A stretch of DNA of 64,000 nucleotides from Sacculina carcini. Taxonomy: Eukaryota; Arthropoda; Thecostraca; Sacculinidae. The translations under genes were made by a program, and so were the position numbers. Positions within the stretch are counted from its first letter, which is position 1, and each line of letters begins with the position of its first letter. This document shows positions 60,497 through 64,000 of this stretch, piece after piece. The stretch spans positions 4,021,781 to 4,085,780 of the forward strand of contig OU696594.1 of the NCBI GenBank assembly GCA_916048095.2, read 5' to 3'. Below the pieces are notes generated by a model. That model searched no databases, was not told the origin of the DNA, and worked only from the letters and a program-made list of their open reading frames with translations.

Positions 60497-62837
60497 GACG
60501 TACTCAATCAGCGTTGTACATTCAATATCTATGCTGTGTTCATCTGGAATCGCTCGCTGGTCGCCTCTTCACGTGCCTTGCCTGCTGTTACGAACCACGA
60601 CATGTCGAGACATGTTCATACAGACACAAGACACTCCCAACCCAAACAGCCTCAAATTCCTGCCCGGCAAAACGGTGTCTCTCTCTCTCTATTTCGCTGT
60701 ATTATTTCTCCCTGTTAACTCGTATTTCAGGGTACAAGATTCAGTCTGTCAAAGTCTTATTTATCCAAAAGAACGAGCTTCATTATAGTATGATTTATAT
60801 CAATGTTGATAAAGTACAAATATGTGCAATAGTTTGATGTAAAACGTAAATTAACACGTAAATGATAGGAAAGGATGGATTTTGTTCAACATATTGTATA
60901 TGTGGAACAAACAGAGTAATTGAAAACTACTATCTGAGAAAAGTTATTAATTTTGAGGAGGCTTATTGGAGGACCGTACTACTATAAAAACCTAGTATTT
61001 CAGGCCTAATAAGTGTCATGTGTTTGCCAATAAATCAACGTTCTTGTGCATGGTTTCTGGTGTTTGTATGTGTATGTGTATGACTTGTGCATGTATGTAT
61101 ATGAGCGCTTTTGAGATCCTCGGGTGAAAAGCGCGATATAAATGTGTTAATGTAATATAATGTATTATGTGTGTGTAGGTGCTGGAGTCTGGCACGATGG
61201 ATTTTCCCACGGTCACGGCCGCTCAGAGGTCACCGCTGGCCAAACTTCTGTTTCGTATTCCCGGCGTGAAAAGTGTCTTTTTCGGCGCCAACTTCATCAC
61301 CATCAACCGGGTGCGACTTCGCTAGTGTCCTATGTCATCAGCGATATTTTTAGTGATTATCTAAACCAGGGGCTCTCAACCTGTGTAGGGAATTCCCCTG
61401 TCTGGTGGGAAATGGAAGAGTTGTCCAGTGGGAAGCTGAAGGTCGGACAGAACAGGACAACTATGTGTTTTTATCTATTCAAATTCGTTTATTTTTGTTT
61501 CTAATCACCTCTAATGACATTTACTTTGATGTAACAACTGAATTTATTGAATTTATCATCGTTGTTGTGTGGAAAATGAAGAGATGGCTCATTAAGAAGT
61601 GGGGAATCAGAGAAAAAAGGTTGAGAAACACTGCTCTAGCTGCCGAGTAGCTGAGTGGTTAGACGCTAAACTCTCGTGTGTCAGAGGTTCGCGGTTCGAA
61701 TCCTGGCCCGGGTTCGTTCATCAAGACTTCAGCTTGAGTCTACCTGGGGGAGTCACCACTGTAGATGGTGTACTGTACATCGGGATTATCTGTAATAAGA
61801 CTTACAAATTCCGGTTCCAATCCGGTTCGATTCGGATTTAACCGGTTGGCAACTACAAGAGCACATCATTCACTAGCACGCTCCTTTCACGACTCTCACA
61901 TACATCCAAATAGCGCAATCCTTCAAATAGCGTAATATTTCCTTGATCCCAATCAAAAGTCTCTCAAATACGTACTAATTACACCTCCAAATAGCGGAAA
62001 CTTTTAATTAGTGGAAATATTTCTGTGAAAAGTTAAAAGTATGTATTTATACTTTTCATGGGAAAAGAGTTTTTGCTTAATCCTCTTGAAGGAACTTTAA
62101 GATGTATGAATGAATAATTGACATAGAAATTTTGTTATTATGTCGCTGGTATTTTTACCTTTTTCATATAGCTATCAATAATCCAGGGTGGTTGCGAGAA
62201 CTGACTGCTGACTGCTGACTTGAAAAAGTGCCAACACTGACCAAAAGTTTGAGAACCACTGGATCATTTTACAATGAAATGTGTTCAGTGTAAAATGAAA
62301 TGTGTTGAGCGTGTTTAATGAATTCAGTGTATTCGTTGTGTTGCGTATTTAGCAGTTCAATAGTCCTCATTATGTTGTGTATCTAAATAGTTCAAGGTGA
62401 AGTCTATAATACAACAGCCCCTGTCCACCCAGCAGTAAATGGTACCAGATATCAGTCATGTGTTGTGTCATGCAATCTGGGGAGGTGGTCCTCTCTAATA
62501 CGTCTTCCGTTCTTGTGGCGTCATAGCGTGGAGAGGGTCGGTTCTGCGGTGGCAGCGAGCTGCACGGGACACACCTGTGTGTGTTCATAAGCTTCGACTT
62601 CTTCCCGTGTAGCAGCTGTCACTTGAGACCTTAAAACTTTAACCTTTATTACTCATAGTGGTACATAGTGTTACATTTCTACTTTGCAACTGAAATATAC
62701 ATTTTTGCGGGTGGTTTTCTTGATTGGCGAGGATGTTGAATGGCGGGTGCTGAAACCCGAGGTTTTTGCCACAATCATGGACTTTTTCACTTCGGGATTG
62801 CCAATTGTTCATCCCGCCGTCGAAAAGTCCACCACAG
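56899..62837 (+). CDS. NFU1: NFU1 iron-sulfur cluster scaffold, first four coding exons (gene continues beyond the window)
   Basis: NFU1 is a mitochondrial protein that carries [4Fe-4S] clusters to targets such as lipoate synthase. Coding exons fitted by frame and splice sites: 56,899-56,984, 60,512-60,674, 61,179-61,310 and 62,732-62,837. They encode an Arg-rich, acid-poor leader ([20 protein letters not shown]) and the Nfu N-terminal domain: [79 protein letters not shown]. Phases agree at every junction (2, 0, 0, then phase 1 leaving exon 4). The C-terminal NifU domain with its CxxC motif is not seen and should lie to the right. This is the only clear, apparently intact host gene here. Introns carry SINEs, MITEs and microsatellites, and a complete Gypsy element ends about 1 kb upstream. 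Exons 2-4 are secure; exon 1 is inferred from leader character, donor site and phase. Confidence 0.85.
57125..57446 (-). mobile_element. tRNA-derived SINE, in NFU1 intron 1
   Basis: On the minus strand it starts GGACTCCGTGGTGTAGTGGT (tRNA A box, Val-tRNA-like). A B box GGTTCAAACCC lies at 57,384-57,394, followed by a body shared with 60,215-60,330 and 62,385-62,620 (TGGTACCAGATATCAGTCAT). This is the longest copy, reaching CAGCTGTCACTTGAGG at about 57,125. Confidence 0.82.
57455..57776. mobile_element. hAT-type MITE with 8-bp target duplication
   Basis: Terminal inverted repeats CAGTCTTTCTCAACCTTG and CACGTTGAGAAACACTG. Flanked by CATTAGAA (57,447-57,454) and TATTAGAA (57,777-57,784), matching at 7 of 8 bases. 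322 bp, no transposase. It inserted right at the end of the preceding SINE. Confidence 0.85.
57893..57975. repeat. CA microsatellite
   Basis: (CA)n, pure for about 28 bp and then interrupted by TA and GT. Confidence 0.95.
57980..58680. other. Intronic sequence, nothing recognised
   Basis: AT-rich sequence with a TTGTAATGT repeat cluster at about 58,425-58,500. No gene or element end identified. Confidence 0.5.
58685..58790 (+). mobile_element. 3' end of the same retroposon family as 13,100-13,210
   Basis: GGTGGTAATAGTGCACTTGC, CATGCTACTGGATTTACCTG and a TAATTAATAACAGTAATAAT tail match the complement of 13,110-13,200. Confidence 0.6.
58826..58850. mobile_element. Isolated hAT-like terminal repeat
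   Basis: CAGTGGTTCTCAAACTTTTA is a typical hAT/MITE end. A matching inverted end, AAAGTTTGAGAACCACTG, lies at 62,245-62,262. The flanks GGTTATTA and GATCATTT do not match, so these are probably two separate truncated elements. Confidence 0.45.
59200..60205. other. Intronic sequence, nothing recognised
   Basis: No credible exon or repeat end. Two loosely similar 200-bp segments around GCGGTTGTG (59,380-59,410 and 59,608-59,630) hint at an old duplication. Confidence 0.4.
60208..60432 (-). mobile_element. tRNA-derived SINE with 7-bp target duplication, just upstream of NFU1 exon 2
   Basis: AGCAAAT at 60,208-60,214 and 60,426-60,432 flanks a minus-strand SINE: GGAGTTCGTGGTGTAGTGAT (A box), GGTTCGAAACC (B box, 60,363-60,373), and the body shared with the 57.1- and 62.4-kb copies. 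Confidence 0.85.
60446..60497. repeat. (TA)n(TG)n microsatellite before NFU1 exon 2
   Basis: About 26 bp of TA followed by about 24 bp of TG, ending 15 bp before the inferred splice acceptor. Confidence 0.95.
60512..60674 (+). CDS. NFU1: NFU1 coding exon 2
   Basis: Acceptor ACTCAATCAG|C and donor AAAACG|GTGTCT. It ends with the Nfu N-domain start [20 protein letters not shown]. The upstream sequence is a (TA)n(TG)n tract and a SINE, so the polypyrimidine tract is poor and the exact acceptor is less certain than the rest. Confidence 0.8.
61179..61310 (+). CDS. NFU1: NFU1 coding exon 3
   Basis: 44 codons, phase 0 at both ends, acceptor TGTGTGTAG|GTG and donor AACCGG|GTGCGA. Encodes [20 protein letters not shown] through NFITINR. 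Confidence 0.92.
61367..61633. mobile_element. hAT-type MITE, in NFU1 intron 3
   Basis: Ends CAGGGGCTCTCAACCTG and AGGTTGAGAAACACTG are inverted repeats with mismatches; 267 bp. The flanks ATCTAAAC and CTCTAGCT share TCTA, the centre of the usual hAT target. The body matches 56,235-56,488. Confidence 0.78.
61638..61860 (+). mobile_element. tRNA-derived SINE, second family
   Basis: The head TAGCTGAGTGGTTAGACGCT (A box) and GGTTCGAATCC (B box, 61,693-61,703) resemble a Ser/Leu-class tRNA but it is not a functional tRNA: the acceptor ends do not pair. A body with GACTTCAGCTTGAGTCTACC follows, and a GGTTCCAATCCGGTTCGATT stretch near the end. Confidence 0.7.
62385..62640 (+). mobile_element. SINE body copy lacking the tRNA head
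   Basis: Same body as the 57.1-kb copy in opposite orientation, from AGTCTATAATACAACAGCCC to CAGCTGTCACTTGAGACC. The head region is replaced by unrelated sequence. Confidence 0.75.
62732..62837 (+). CDS. NFU1: NFU1 coding exon 4
   Basis: Acceptor TTGGCGAG|GATG and donor CCACAG|GTCGGT. Encodes [20 protein letters not shown] and [15 protein letters not shown]; leaves in phase 1. Confidence 0.9.
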
Positions 62838-62954
62838 GTCGGTTGTGTAGTCTAAACTATGTGTCACCGATCTTGCTGTTATGTGAGATTTGTGTTTGAA
62901 TGTGTATGTGTTTGTGTTTGTGTTTGTGTGTATCCGTGTGTATGCAATTTATAA

Positions 62955-64000
62955 ATATACTAGCATTAAAACCCGCCCGTTGTGCGGAGCAATTCATAAA
63001 AATATTGCAAATTAAAAATAAATAAGGCAAACTCATAAAAACCTTAATAAATTAAAAAGTCTAAATTTCATTATTTTTAATTTTATTTTGACAAAATATT
63101 TTCACTCAGCCCCCTCATATTTAAACCCGGCAGACGTGCGGAATAATTCAAAACTCGAACACCATCCGTTCTGGTTCATGAAGTCAAATCCATTAGTTTT
63201 GTATATGAATATATTTTACACGGTGAAATTGAACGTTTTATTGCTGCCCGCGGGACATTTTTATTTCATAAAAATGAGCCATCGCCTCGTTTGCGTTTGA
63301 AGCCCCTGATCATTGAACCAGCGAACCATGAACCAGCGCAATTATGTCACCTCATATCCGAGCATACATACACAGACAGACAGGTAATTTCTTCTTTATG
63401 TATATATATAGCATTAAAACCCGCCCGTTGTGCGGAGCAATTCATAACATGAAATTCATATTCAATTCATAAAAAATATAGAAAATTAAAAATGAATTAG
63501 GGTAAACTCATAAAAATATTCATCAATTGAAAATTATAAGTTTAATTATTTTTATTTCGACAAAATATTTCCCCTCAGTCCGTCTGAGTCATTTTTAAAC
63601 CCGCCCGTCGTGCTGAATAATTCAGAACTCGAACACGATCCGTTCTGGATCTTGAAGTCAAATCCATTGGTTTTGTGTATGGAATAATTCTACAGGGTAA
63701 GTTGAACGTTCTATTGTCTATAGTTGCTGCCCGCGGAGCATTTTTATTTAAAAAAAAATACCTTTTTTAAATGAACCATTTGAAAAAATGAACTAAAAAC
63801 ACTTTTTTAAACCCGCCCGTCGTGCGGAACAATTCATACAATAAAATTCATATAAAATCCATAAAATATAATGAATACAAATTGAAATCCAAAATATGTA
63901 ACCTATATATATCTTAACTTATAGAAAAGTCTAAATGTGAATATTTTTGTTCTTATTTTGACAAATATTATCCCTCAACCCGCCTGATATATAAATCTGC
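62955..64000. repeat. CCCGCCCGTCGTGCGG-motif repeat field, right edge
   Basis: Closely matches 32,600-33,250 of the satellite field, including the CTGCCCGCGGGACATTTTTA and CAGACAGACAGGTAATTTCT blocks. Motif cores lie near 62,973, 63,128 (degenerate), 63,421, 63,601 and 63,816. It lies in the NFU1 intron after exon 4 and runs off the window. Confidence 0.9.

Noticed and set aside
61638-61712. Genuine tRNA-Ser or tRNA-Leu gene
   Set aside because: The acceptor stem does not pair and a SINE body follows the B box.
58826-62262. One 3.4-kb hAT transposon carrying NFU1 exons
   Set aside because: The ends are inverted and similar, but the 8-bp flanks do not match and no transposase lies between; two separate relics are more likely.

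Overview
This is eukaryotic, animal-like DNA, probably from an invertebrate. One split nuclear gene is visible (NFU1, with a mitochondrial-type leader and consensus splice sites). The rest is dominated by retrotransposons, Helitron and MULE remnants, tRNA-derived SINEs, hAT-type MITEs, long CA/TA runs and satellite arrays. The species cannot be fixed from the sequence. Nothing looks prokaryotic.

1-16.8 kb is a mosaic of shuffled blocks, nearly all with minus-strand coding sense. A unit of about 4,965 bp is present twice in tandem (1-4,965 and 4,966-9,085). It carries a broken orthomyxovirus PB1-like polymerase fragment, a Helitron protein fragment directly beside it, two candidate viral nucleoprotein-like pieces and minisatellites. 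Blocks of the same unit recur in different order at 11.4-12.3 kb and 14.7-15.1 kb. Between them lie unidentified small ORFs (9.6-11.2 kb), a MULE transposase relic (12.6-13.0 kb), and an XK-related (XKR) membrane protein gene in two pieces in the wrong order. The XKR start codon abuts Helitron coding sequence.

16.8-28.1 kb holds a small putative membrane protein ORF (17.5 kb), a nearly complete non-LTR retrotransposon (19.04-23.5 kb; ORF1 plus endonuclease/RT, one frameshift), another LINE fragment (24.0-24.8 kb) and a Ty3/Gypsy integrase fragment (27.3-28.1 kb).

28.1-41.9 kb is a nested satellite field. Monomers of about 341 or 404 bp, together with a dispersed motif built around CCCGCCCGTCGTGCGGAAC, make up larger units of 6,160 and 5,707 bp repeated in tandem, plus a third partial unit. 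The same motif recurs at 2.8, 7.7 and 63-64 kb.

42.0-56.1 kb is a pile-up of retrotransposons: a LINE fragment; a truncated Ty3/Gypsy element with a tRNA-Trp-type primer site; a Copia element split by a LINE with a 7-bp target duplication; and a complete Ty3/Gypsy element (51,111-55,901). That last element has identical 144-bp LTRs, a 5-bp target duplication and a single open gag-pol frame running from LTR to LTR. It sits inside an older LINE fragment.

56.9-62.8 kb contains the first four coding exons of NFU1 (plus strand), with SINEs, MITEs and microsatellites in its introns. Its 3' exons lie beyond the window.
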